A stretch of 64,000 bases of DNA, taken from contig CM039134.1 of NCBI GenBank assembly GCA_022036555.1, forward strand, positions 12,958,818 to 13,022,817. The letters run 5' to 3'. Each line of letters begins with the position of its first letter. Positions within the stretch are counted from its first letter, which is position 1. Shown piece by piece: positions 47,756-58,953 of the stretch. Position numbers and translations under genes: made by a program. Origin of the DNA: Microstegium vimineum (lineage: Eukaryota > Streptophyta > Magnoliopsida > Poales > Poaceae). The notes beneath the pieces were generated by a model. That model was not told the DNA's origin, made no database searches, and saw only the letters and a list, made by a program, of their open reading frames with translations.

Positions 47756-50700
47756 ATGGGGAGTCCATCGACAGATGTCAACATGGTTGTAATGTTGCTG
47801 ATGGAGTTTATGGCACCTGATGCTGAAGAAGAAACTGCTAATATGGCTCAGTTAGTGCTAGATCCAATGACGGCTGTCTTTGAGAAACCTACAGATGATG
47901 AAAGGCAACATTTGAGAGCTTTGTTCGTCAAAGGCAAAGTCGACGAGCAACCAGTGTAAAAAATGTTAGTCGATGGTGGAGCATCGATTAATATAATGCC
48001 GTATGTCATGTTCAGGAAGCTTGGGAAAGACGACCAAGACTTAGTCAAAACGGACATGAAGCTGAAAGATTTTGAAGGCAATGTGTCACCAGCTATGGGA
48101 GCCGTATGTGTCGAGTTGACTATCGGCAGTAAAACTTTGCCGACAACGTTTTTTGTGATCAGTGGCAAGGGAACCTACAATTTGCTTCTGGGAAGAGATT
48201 GGATTCACGCCAACCGCCGCGTCCCTTCTACGATGCACCAAAGCCTTGTGCAGTGGGTTGGAGACAGAATTGAAATCGTCCGAAGTGAAGCCTCGTCAAT
48301 TGTCGCATCGGCAGAATCGAAAACCTACGAGTAGACCAAGCGCATATCTGGTGAAGCTTGGGATACAAAATTCCTCAGGGTGGCCGATTACCAGATTACA
48401 CCGATCCAAGCAGTCGGTTCTGAAGAAGAAGTTTAATGGATCAGTTCGCCGATGATGAAAAACTTGGATAGGGGTTCACATCAGCCGATGACTTGCTAGA
48501 AATAGACATCGGTGACGGTAGTAAGCCCAGACCAACTTTCATTGGTGCTAAGTTAGATTCCCAATGTAAGCAACAGTTAACTGATTTGTTAAAGGAATAT
48601 AAAGATTGTTTTGCTTGAGACTATACAGAGATGTCTGGTTTGGACCGATCAATAGTTGAACATCGGTTACCTATTAAGTCAGGTTTCCAACCACATCGGC
48701 AGCCAGCGCGCCGATGTAATCCTAATGTATTGCCTGATATTAAAGCCGAAATTACAAAATTAATCAAAGCTGGATTTATTCGGCAATGCCGATATACCGA
48801 ATGAATTTCTAATGTGGTTCCTGTATATAAAAAGAATGGAAAACTTCGTGTTTGTATTGATTTCAGGAATCTCAATAAAGCTACGCCGATGGACGACTAT
48901 CCAATGCCCGTTGCCGATCTACTAGTTGATGCTTCTGCTGGACATACGATTATCAGTTTTATGGATGGTAACACTGGATATAATCAAATATTTATGACTG
49001 AAGAAGATATATCCAAAACTGCTTTTAGATGTCCAGGCCACGTCAGTTTGTTTGAATGGATCGTGATGACTTTTGACTTGAAGAATGCCGGTGCTACTTA
49101 TCAGAGAACAATAGATTTCGTCTGTCATAAGTATATCGGCACATTGGTCCAGATCTATATTGATGATGTGGTGGTGAAATCCGAAGACTTTCAAAAGCAT
49201 CTCGCCGATCTACGAAAATTTTTGGAATGCACAAGGGAGCATGGACTTAAGATGAATCCGAATAAGTGTGCGTTTGGCGTATCGGCAGGTCAATTCCTAG
49301 GGTTTATGGTGCATCAAAGGGGTATAGAGATCGGCAAAAAATCCATTGATACGATTAACAAGGTGGTCGCTCCTACGAACAAGACTGAGCTGCAGTCTCT
49401 GATCGACAAGATTAATTTTATCAGAAGATTTATATCTAATTTATCCGGGAAGATTAAATCTTTTAGCCCATTGTTGAAGCTGAAAGCCGGTCAAGAATTT
49501 ATGTGGAGAAAAGAGCAACAATTGGCTTTGGAAGAGATTAAGAAATATCTGGTGAATTCTCCGGTGTTGATTCCGCCTCAACATGGGAAACCCTTCAGAT
49601 TATATTTATCTGCCGATGACGGTGTTATCGGGTTAGCCCTGATTCAGGAATTTGAGGGGAAAGAACATGCGATTTATTATTTGAGTAGGAGGTTGGTGGA
49701 CGCTGAAACCATGTATTCGGCCGTTGAGAGATTGTGTTTATGTTTGTACTTCTCCTGTACCAAATTAAGGCATTAGTTGCTATCGGCCGAATGCACCGTC
49801 ATATGTAAGGATGACATGGTTAAGTATATGTTGTCAATGCCAATTTTGAACGGGAGGATCGGGAAATGGATTTTGGCGATATCAGAATTTAATCTAAGGT
49901 ACGAATCAGCTAAGGCAATTAAAGGACAGGTGATGGCTGATTTTGTTACTCAACATTGTGGTGCGCTAAATTCCGTAGAAGTTGCTCCTTGGACTCTATT
50001 CTTTGATGGGTCTACATGTAAGGAAGGAGCGGGTATCGGCGTTGTATTGGTCTCGCCCCAAGGGAAAAAGTATGAAATCTCATTGTCGATTGTTGCCACT
50101 TCGACGAATAATCAGGCTGAATACCAGGCGTTGCTGAAGGGGTTAGAGTTGCTCAGAGATGTGCGTGCCGATGCCGTTGAGGTCTTTGGCGATTCTATGT
50201 TGGTGATCAATCAGTTGATTGGAACATATGAATGCCGAAGCGATATTTTAATTGAGTATCACGGGAAGTGCTTACGATTGTTGAAGGGATTCAGAGAGTA
50301 TCGTCTTGAGCATATTCCCAGGTTGCATAATGAAGAAGCCAATTGATTAGCGCAACATGCTTCGGGGTATCAACCGATTCAAGAAGCGATGACATCGGTA
50401 ACGATCACCAATGACTGGAGAAAAGAGATTGTCGATTACTTAAGAGATCCGTCTAGGAAAGTTGAAAGGCGGTTAAGGTTTCAGGCTACCAAGTATGTGC
50501 TCCTTGATGATGAATTGTATTATCGGACAATTGATGGAGTTTTGCTCAGATGCCTTGATGGAGAGGAATTGAAGAGGTTAATGGGTGAAATTCATGAGGG
50601 AGTATGTGGAGCGCATCAATCGGCATTTAAGATGAAGTGGATGATTAGGCGAAATGGGTATTATTGGCTGACAATTCTTGAGGACTGTTTTAAGTACTTC

Positions 50701-51672
50701 AAAGGGTGTCAAGATTGTCAGAAATTTGGTAATGTGCAGAGGGCACCTGCGTCGGCGATGAATCCTATAATCAAGCCTTGGTCGTTTAGAGGATGGGCCA
50801 TCGATCTCATCGGTCAAATTTATCCGCCATCGAGTAAAGGGCATAAGTTCATACTTGTTGCTACCGATTATTTCATGAAGTGAGTTGAAGCTATCCCATT
50901 GAAGAATGTGACATCGACAAACATGATAGACTTTGTGAAAGAGTATATTGTTTACCGATTCGGGATTCCTCAGACCATTACAACTGATCAGGGGACTATG
51001 TTCACATCGGGAGAGTTCGATGATTTTGCTATCGGTATGGGGTTCAAAGTGTTGAATTCTTCTCCTTATTATGCTCAAGCTAATGGTCATGCTGAAGCAA
51101 CTAATAAGGGGATAATCAAGTTTATCAAGCGCAAGATTGAAGAGAACCCTAGAAGGTGGCATACGGTGTTGAATGAAGCTCTTTGGGCATATCGGATGAT
51201 GTGTCATGGTGCTACTAAGGTTTCGCCGTATCAGTTGGTTTGTGGACACGATGTTGTCCTACCTTGGGAAATTAAAACTGGTTCTAGGCGATTGTTTTCT
51301 CCGGACCAATTGACAACCGATGAATATGACGTCCTTATGAAGGATGAATTATAAGATCTGGCGGGTCATCGGTGGAGGGCTCTAATTAGTATTGAAGAAA
51401 ATAAGAAGAGGGTCGCCAGGTGGTATAACAAGAAAGTAAAGATGAAAGAATTTGCCGATGGTAATCTGGTGTGGAAATTGATTTTACCGATTGGGACTAA
51501 GAGTTCAAAGTTTGGGAAGTGGTCTCCTAATTGGGAAGGTCCTTTTCGGATAAATCAATCTGTTCCTAGCAACGCTTATATTTTGGAAACTCTCGAAGGA
51601 GTTGCATTTTCTAGAGAAATAAATGGTAAATATTTAAAGAAATACTACCCCAACATTTGGGTAGATGCATAG
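47756..51672 (+). pseudogene. Gypsy pol: protease, RT, RNase H, second RNase H, integrase
   Basis: Domain order seen: aspartic protease with LVDGGAS (about 47963-48290); reverse transcriptase with RVCIDFRNLNKATP and the catalytic YIDDVVVKS (about 48700-49470); RNase H (about 49500-49780); an additional RNase H with WTLFFDGST and FGDSMLVINQ (about 49985-50340), typical of the Tat lineage; integrase with an H-H-C-C finger (HEGVCGAH ... CQDCQKFG), the D,D,E residues in AIDLIG, TTDQGT and GHAEATNKG (50590-51120), and a C-terminal GPF motif (NWEGPFRI, about 51531). Stops interrupt it at 47957, 48332, 48616, 48802, 49774, 50344, 50881 and 51352, so no full polyprotein can be made. Confidence 0.92.
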
Positions 51673-51789
51673 AATAACATAAGCACAAATGCCGATAGAA
51701 GAAATGTAATGCAAAACATCGGCAGGAAGCGTATTAACGTTAGGTTATAGGCAAAGATCAGTCGTCAGGTTCATAGTTGTCAATATAAA
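51673..51789. other. Spacer between pol and the antisense gene
   Basis: Pol ends with TAG at 51670-51672; the antisense gene ends about 120 bp further on. The two genes converge here, so both would need transcription ends in or near this stretch. Confidence 0.6.
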
Positions 51790-54700
51790 TTACAACAGGG
51801 ATCGGATGGATGAGATCGCACACACGCGAATTTGATTCGTCTCCTCTATTTCCCTAGCGTCGTCATCGGCGTAACCTTCAACAGTCTTGATCTTCCTTCT
51901 TAACAGGAGAGCTTCACGAGCATTGGCATCTCTTTCTTGTTGAAGATCTTTAGCAGCACCGGGCAGTTGAGTCTTCTTCTGGCTAGCCGAATTAAGAGCT
52001 TCATCTACCTTCTTCAGCTCGGTGAGCAGTGTCTCTCTTTGTGTCGATAAGCGGGTGATTTCTTGTTCAAGCTCAATACTGGAAGCTTACAAGCGGCCAA
52101 TGTCCTTGTGCTTTTCATCGGTTAATTGCTTGAACTGGAGCATCTCATGTTCAAGTTTTGATTGAGCGGCCCTGCCGGCAATACGGCGTGAAGCTCGTTG
52201 ATATGGAATTGTCGGCTCTCAAGGAACGCTGCTTGGAATAGAATTTCCTCAACATCGGCAGGAAGATGACCTTGAATTTCCTTGAAAGCTATCCTTACTG
52301 TGTTAGAGTCTTGAACTAGTTCAGAGGTGTTTTGCTGCAGTAAAGATAGCAGTGTTTCAAGCTTGGATTTCATTTCTACCGATATGGTAGCTGATGGTGG
52401 GGCAGAACTTTTTTCTTCTTCGTCATCATCTGGGAGGTTGATAGCAAAGGAAAATAGGTTGTTTGGAGAATCTTGGGCCTGAAAAGAAGAAAGTTAGAGT
52501 TCGCTAAATCGTAAGTTGCACGAGTTTATGATAGTTACTTTACCATCTTTAGGCGAATCTCTTGCCTCGGGCTCGGCGGAGCAGATGGCGCAGCTACATC
52601 TTGGAAATCGGCAACAGTTGCCGATGCACTTGCTTCAGCAGGAGGAGAAGTTGGCGTTGGTACTGGTGCTGGTGTTGATTTTGGTGCTACTTCTACCGTT
52701 GCCAATCTCTGTGGAGACGCTGCCATCTCTTGATCAAAGATTTCATTCGGTGTTGATACTGGTACCGATGTTGATGCCGTTTCTATTGTTGCGGTCGTCT
52801 CTTGCAGCAATGGTGTTGTCCCTTGGTCGGGAATCTCGGTTTGTGGGTGCTCGGGTACAGGCGCCGATGCTGGCTCCGTGGTTGGCGTATCGGCAGGAGC
52901 TTGAAAGGATGCAGCTGGAGCCGATGGCTTTGGACGTTTTGGTTTGGGAGGAGCGCTTGATGAACCTCGGCGTTTTGGATGTTGTGCTTGGGGGGCATCG
53001 GTAGGATGAGCCGTAGAGGATTGTGCACTTGGATTAGCTGCCGATGAACTTGTTTGCTGTAGAAAGCTTGGTACAAATTGAGTAAAAGTTGTCGGTTAAG
53101 TATTATGATCGACATAGATAAATGACGATTTGTTACCTTGAAAGCTTGTGCCAAGGCGGCAGCAGCAGAAGTGGCGGCGGCAGCACCATCGGTTGGCAAT
53201 GGCCTAGACCTAATGGTGACTCTAGGGATTGTCTTGTGATGCATGAGCGCAGACAGTGAAGGAGCCTTGTCGCTGATTGATGATGTGGGGTTCATCGGTC
53301 GTAGATTGAAATATTTGCCACTCTTGCTCTTTTGAGGGATTACATCATTGACCTGTTGACAGAGAGTTAGTTACCTAGACGTTGGGAAAGTTAAACAAAG
53401 GGAAGTATTGGAAGTGATACTCACCGCATCATCGGGCACGATATGATCGACATCAATCGAGTGCCGATAATAGTGGGATGATGGAGCAAATAATTGTTCT
53501 TTCCATTCTTGCCACCAAGACTTGAAGGATTCGGTGATGAAAGATGTCGGTACCCAAGAAGACAAGTTGATGCTGGACAAATCGGCATGAGGGGAAAGGG
53601 TAACTATTTTGTTCCAATCCATGGCGCTGGAGATGGTTTCTCTTGGTTTGACTACGTTGACGTAGCTGAGCTTGATCGGCAACTGACCGAATGCTAGCTG
53701 TCTTGCCGCTACTGATGGATAGTAGAACTCGTAAGATGGAGTGGAGTTCTTTCCGGTCCCGACGATGTTTACCGGGATAGCTCGGGGAATGAGTGTGGCT
53801 TTCATAATTACTTCATTCTCTGGTATATTCCCATCGGTAAGGTTGAAGGAGAGTGGGAACTGGTTGTCTTCATCAATGTAAGGCCACCAGGCTCGTTCTG
53901 TAGCAGGCATTCTGCAGTAGAGCCTCTGGAAAAACATGCCGAATTGGTCGATATTGGCATCGGTTCCCGGTAGCACTATTATGGCTTCTCCGAAGTTGAG
54001 TGGGGCACGGGTTGCCGATTCATCATCATCATAGACATAATCTTCGGATATGTCCCTTGGAAACTGTTGGCTGAACAGATCAAACTGCAAACATTTGTGC
54101 ATATGGGCGTTTAGCCACATGTTGATAAACCACCAGGGACCTCCGAGGTTGCCGATGGGCTCGCCTAGCAGCAATTTTTCTGACACTTGATGTAGAAGGC
54201 GGTAGACTGAGCCAAGGAGATATCGGCCAAGGGGAAATCATCAATCGGTTAAGAGCTCTGCTGTGGGGAGATACATGTTGGTTGGGTCGACTATTCTGCC
54301 ATAGAAGACAAATTTCTCCAACCACATGTTAAGGAAAGTGGCATGCTCTCTTGGAGCTACCGATCCACTCTTCTGGTACTCTTAGATATACCCAGTCCAA
54401 CCACCGATGTTGCGGGTACTTACCCGATGTTCAGACTTCCTGCGAAACAGGGTGGTGGGATCGGCAGAACAGACATCCAGGCCGGTGAGCATATGTACAT
54501 CGACAAGCGTAGGGGTGGCTGGTCCATGTCTGAACAGGAATGCGTTCATTGTATCAGACCAGAAGTAGGAGGCGGCAATCATCATGTTCTCGTTCTAAGC
54601 CATATCGGCAATAGACAACCTAATGCATTGCTCGATGTTGCGCTCTGACCAGTAGACTCTCTGTGACCGTGCTATCCTGAGGTACCAATTCTTCCATCCC

Positions 54701-54895
54701 TTAGTGGGTTTGGGCCAAGAACGGAATGTATCGGTCCACAATCCTAGGTCAAAAATGTTCAGATCTAAAAGGGATGCGGTTAGTTTCTGCGTTGATCAAG
54801 TTGGTTGGATCGGCATTCCCCATTGGACCTAAGAAGCAGAGGTGCTCCTGATCGGTAGGAATCACTATTTTGTTGCGCATTTACTAGAGATCCAG
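51790..54895 (-). pseudogene. Antisense plant-mobile-domain (PMD) and coiled-coil gene inside the Gypsy element
   Basis: A four-exon gene on the minus strand between pol and the 3' LTR. Exon 1, about 54879-53425, starts near MRNKIVIPTDQEH and codes for a PMD: NWYLRIARSQRVYW, AASYFWSDTMNAFLF, PTLVDVHMLTGLDV, REHATFLNMWLEKFVF, LLLGEPIGNLGGPWWFINMW. Exon 2 is 53352-53137 (basic linker, Ala tract). Exon 3 is 53056-52545 (Pro/Ala/Ser/Thr-rich with basic PKRPKP-type patches, a possible nuclear signal). Exon 4 is 52478-51790 (acidic start, then a coiled coil ending near IEETNQIRV). Introns are GT-AG. A frameshift near 54745, stops near 54595, 54390 and 54250, and breaks in exon 4 (near 52190 and 52090) disable it. 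PMD is known from plant MAIN/MAIL proteins and from transposons; its role in an element is unproven. Confidence 0.8.
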
Positions 54896-55382
54896 AAAAG
54901 GTGGAAAAGAAAAAGGGGGAGGATTGTAAATCGACACAGAAAGATGAAATTGCGGAATATTCAGCAAGAGAATAGGGAAGATTACCGCGGAAGCTGTGAA
55001 GTTGATCGCCATTGAAGGAGTCTTGCGAAGGATCGTGCTTTTGGATGAAGGGGAAACCGTCGGTGAATTGAAGGCTGGAGTGTTCTTCGGAGTCGCCTTT
55101 GAAATGCGGATGGAGATGTGAGCTTAGGGTAAAAAGGAAGGCAAATGGTAATCTTTATAGGCCTAGTCAAGGGGCATTTTTGAATTTTCTTTTTACTAGA
55201 CAGAAGTAGGGAAGGATATCGCAGTGAATTTGTGCGGTGATCGAAGAGTTCGTGCTACAATTGCGGGAGTTGTTGGTAACTTGCAGTTTTCAGGTGCGGT
55301 AATCAAGATGATGGCGCGTTTTGGAGGGAAAAGAGCAAATTCCGGCGCATAAGATTTTTATATTCCGAAATTGGGGGGCATG
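54896..55382. other. Region upstream of the antisense gene, with polypurine tract
   Basis: On the minus strand this is the presumed promoter and 5' leader of the PMD gene. The polypurine tract before the 3' LTR is AAATTGGGGGGCA (about 55368-55380). No other signal seen. Confidence 0.6.
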
Positions 55383-56212
55383 TGTTGACGCCGTTTTTTG
55401 TACGGGTCAATATTAAACTAAGTGTATTGATCGGTAAAGGGATTCCTCATCGGCAGCAAGGGGCTATCGGTTTCATTTCCGATGGAAGCAGAAGAATTCA
55501 CCGATGGTAGATGTAATAGAAGAAACGCCGAGGGAGAAAAGGAAAGACATTTGCCGATGAGAAAATGTTGCCGATGAAAGTAGAAGAATATTGCCGATAA
55601 GAGGGTATTGCTAATGGACAAAGGATGTGGTTGACGTCAGCAGAAAGCTGCCGATGGCAATAAGAGGAAGGTTGCAGATTGGAAAGAATCTGCCGATGGA
55701 AAGTTTCATCGTAAAGGAAACAAATAAGGAAAATAGTGATTTTATACCAGTATTATTGTCATTGTTTGAGTTCGGCTCTTGTACGGGTCATTTTTATTTC
55801 CTTAAAAATAGGAGTTCTGTTTAGGTATGAGTCGTGTCTGTTTACAACTCCTGTTACCGGAGTATAAATATGTACCCAGGGGTGATGTAACAGAAATAAT
55901 ACAATCAATCAAATACATCTATTACTTTTTATCTACTTTTCTAGCACCTACTTTTTCGCATTAGTTATAGTTTATCTACGAGTTCTTACGATCTCGACGG
56001 GATGCATCTATAAGATCTTCGTCTACTTCGCGGGTTCCGCTTTTTGAACAATTTGAGCTTTGACATCCGGGCGTATTGTTGTTGTCTCATTCATCGTTGT
56101 TCTAGTTATCGTCCTTGTCGATTAACTGGTCAAATCGACTGGCACACCTTTGGATATCGAGTTTGGGTATAAGCCCGAGGTGTTCGCAGATCATACGCTT
56201 TTTGTGTCAACA
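55383..56212 (+). mobile_element. Gypsy 3' LTR
   Basis: Same ends and length (830 bp) as the 5' LTR. I count about 25 substitutions and no indel. The CCGAT array and the TATA box (55860-55869) are conserved. Confidence 0.93.
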
Positions 56213-57250
56213 GTCTTCCTCCCCGGTTGGTATGATAGTCACTTTGCTTGTGAGAGGTGGATTGGACACCATGACACCAAACCAAGTATCGGGTGATGTG
56301 ATGACCAATGACACCTACCAGGACAACAAGGAGGAAGAAGTGAATAAGGAAGAGAAGAATAAGAGTGTGGCATTAAAAGCCACTTAATCACACAAAGGCA
56401 AGGGAAAATTCAAGATTGAATAATCAAGTGATAGTGAAGACCCAAATGCTAGCGATGATGATGAGGAGGAAATGACTCTCTTTGTGAAGCGCTTTGGCAA
56501 GTTCATGAAGAAGAAGGGCTATCGAGCAAGAAGAAAGAAGACCTCCTCCAAGAACTTTGATGAACCAAGAAAGTGCTTCAAGTGTGGAAGCAAAGATCAT
56601 CTCATCACTCAATGTCCTCACAATAGTGACAATGATGATGATGATCACAAGAGGAGAGGCAAGAAGGAGAAAAAGAGCACAAATGACAAGATGAAGAAGA
56701 AGGGCTATTCTCATAGTCACTTGGGATAGTGATGCTTCTTCAAGTGAAGATGATAGTGATCATGAGAAGAAGACATCAAGCAAGAAGAAGGATCTTGCAA
56801 GTATTGCTATGAAAGACAAGATTTCCCTCTTCGACACTCCATCATCATGCTTCATGGATAAATCCACTAAGGCACTATCTCATGATGAGAGTGAGAGTGA
56901 GAGCGATAGTGATGATGAGGAGCCTTCCAAGGAGGAACTCATGAGCATGTTAGAACAAGCTCGGACTTAATTTGAGAAGAAGAGGAAGGGGTGCAAGGAG
57001 TTGCGCAAGAGCAATGAAAGTCTTGAGCAAACCCTTGATGATGCCATAGGTACTCATAAGAGGCTAGTGGAAGCCCATGATAAGCTAGAAAGGACCCACT
57101 CTAAAATTGAGAGAGCTCATTCCCTACTCCTTGATCAAAGTAAGAAGGAGATTGTCCCAACATGTGACATGGGTATTACTTGTGATATTCTTAACGAACC
57201 ATTTTATAATCCTATCATTGTTGCTCCCACTAGCCCTCTTGTAGCACTTC
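56213..57250 (+). pseudogene. Copia gag, C-terminal part with zinc knuckle
   Basis: Continues Copia gag after the Gypsy insertion. The acidic/Lys-rich region contains a CCHC zinc knuckle, CFKCGSKDHLITQC (about 56577-56618), for RNA packaging. It continues into a coiled-coil-like Glu/Lys-rich region (56940-57150). Stops at 56384, 56420 and 56727 and a TAA near 56968 break the frame. It is cut at 57250 by the solo LTR. Confidence 0.85.
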
Positions 57251-58948
57251 TGAAAGGATCTAGATGCCCAAGAGGGGGAGGGGGGTGAATTGGGCTTCTT
57301 TTAAATTTCTAAAGCAATATTAAAACCTATTAATGCCAATCACCCCCTAGTGCCTACCACAATGTGTATCCTAACTAGAAAGCAATAGCAAGCCAAGGAA
57401 TTGAAAGACAACCTAAGCAATTCTAGTAGGAAATGAAAGAACAAGGTGGAAAGTAATGCAAGTAAGTAAAGAGCTAGGGAAAGGAATTCTTGACGCAACG
57501 ATGTTTTCCCGAGGTATCGAGGTGTCGACACACCCCCTAGTCCTCGTTGGAGCACCTCGCAAGGTATAGCTCCCCCTCTACCCGCGCAAGGGTAGAGTGC
57601 TCTCTACGAGTTGATTCTTCGCCACTCCAGCTCGGTGAATCGGCCACAACCGATCACAGAAGCTTGGAGAAGAGCCGCCGACAATCTTCCGGTGATCACT
57701 TCCTCCAAAGAACACCAAACCGTCTAGGTGCTGTCGAACACCAAGAGTAACAAGCACAAGACCTTCACTTGACCAATTCAAGGCTAGGAAGGTGGATGGA
57801 TGCACACAAGTCACTCCTAATCACTCTAGGAGGGAAGAACAAGATGAACTCTCTCAAATCTCTCCCTCACTAGGCACTTGGCTCTCCAAGAACTCTCTCA
57901 AGGATTCCTCAGGTGAAATAATGGCCAAGAGAGCTCTCAAGGACGAAGAGGGCAACTATAAATAGTCCCCACAGCCAAAACTAGCCGTTTCTTGCTTTTT
58001 CCACTTTCTACGAAGGCACCGGACTAGTCCGGAGGGCACAACACCGGACTAAGGCAACTGGTCCGGAGCTCACTTCGTAGTTCAAACTCGCTGGAAAGAA
58101 GACACCGTCGGACCACTCGCTATGGTCCGACGCCCTGGTCCGACGCCATGGTCCGGAGCCAGGGTGCTTACTGGACTCCAAGGTCCAGCTGAGCTTGGCA
58201 CCATCGGACCACTCTCCTTGGTCCGGTGCCCTGGTCCGACGCAAAGGTCCGGAGCTAGGGTGCTTACTGGATTCCCACCTTCTCTGACTTGAAGCATCGG
58301 ACTAGAGGACGGCCACACGGTCGGACTAGTCCGGAGCCTCCTCTGAGGCTGACTTCCACTAGCAGGGACCTCTGGACCACTCGACTATGGTCCGATGCTC
58401 CTTTGGATAGGTGGTCCGGAGCTCTTGTCTCTGAAACTTGCCTAAGACAGGGACCGTCGGATCACTCTCCTTGGTCCGACGCCTCGTAGGCAGACTGCTC
58501 CGGAGCCTCTTTCTCCCCCTGTTTCAACTCTTTTCACTAAGTCTTCTCTAGGGGTTTTGCTCCTACAATCTCAAGGGCTATTAGCAGGGTCTCTAGGACT
58601 AGTTGTGACAAGTGTGCATACACCAACATTCCCAAACTCTCCTAGGTCAAGATACTAACCTCATACCCCCCCTTTATAGTATGGTCAAAGGAAAAACAAA
58701 GTCCTAGTCTATACTTAGTGCCCTTCTCAACCTCATGGCACTAAGAGCTAGCCTAGTCTTCAACTTGTATCTCTATCCTTTGAAACCGAAACGATTTCCA
58801 TCTTGGGGGCATGAATATCCATTAAGCCCATTCAATAAGCATCACTTATGACCTAACTCTAATGACTTTGCCTCTGCAAAACACACGTTAGTCATAGTGA
58901 TCTAGTATTGTCGTTAATCGCCTAAACACTAGGGACCATGATTCTTCA
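57251..58948 (-). mobile_element. Copia solo LTR, reversed, nested in Copia
   Basis: Plus-strand ends TGAAAGGATC and GATTCTTCA, flanked by ACTTC (57246-57250 and 58949-58953). 1,698 bp. It belongs to the same LTR family as its host element, in the opposite orientation. The CpG-rich zone (58010-58500) carries many GGTCCGACGC and GTCCGGAGC units. Confidence 0.92.
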
Positions 58949-58953
58949 ACTTC

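Larger units (their letters stand above)
43822..56212 (+). mobile_element. Ty3/Gypsy Tat-lineage retrotransposon with antisense gene
   Basis: A complete 12,391-bp insertion into Copia gag. Both LTRs are 830 bp, and the 5-bp duplication GTCTT stands at 43817-43821 and 56213-56217. It has a probable primer-binding stretch after the 5' LTR (TTTTGGCACGCCCAGTGGG, about 44656-44675), gag, protease, RT, RNase H, a second RNase H, integrase, a long 3' region with an antisense gene, and a polypurine tract (TTGGGGGGCA, 55371-55380). The second RNase H and the extra 3' antisense gene point to the Tat lineage (Grande/RIRE2 relatives). About 25 differences by eye between the LTRs, roughly 3%. Stops disable both coding strands. 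Confidence 0.93.

Noticed and set aside
50578..51249. A 223-codon minus-strand frame opposite integrase
   Set aside because: It is the shadow of the integrase frame, with no motif and no splice or start context, unlike the PMD gene further right.
52516..53004. A plus-strand Leu/Val-rich frame of 162 codons
   Set aside because: It is the shadow of exon 3 of the antisense gene; the minus-strand reading joins exons in phase.
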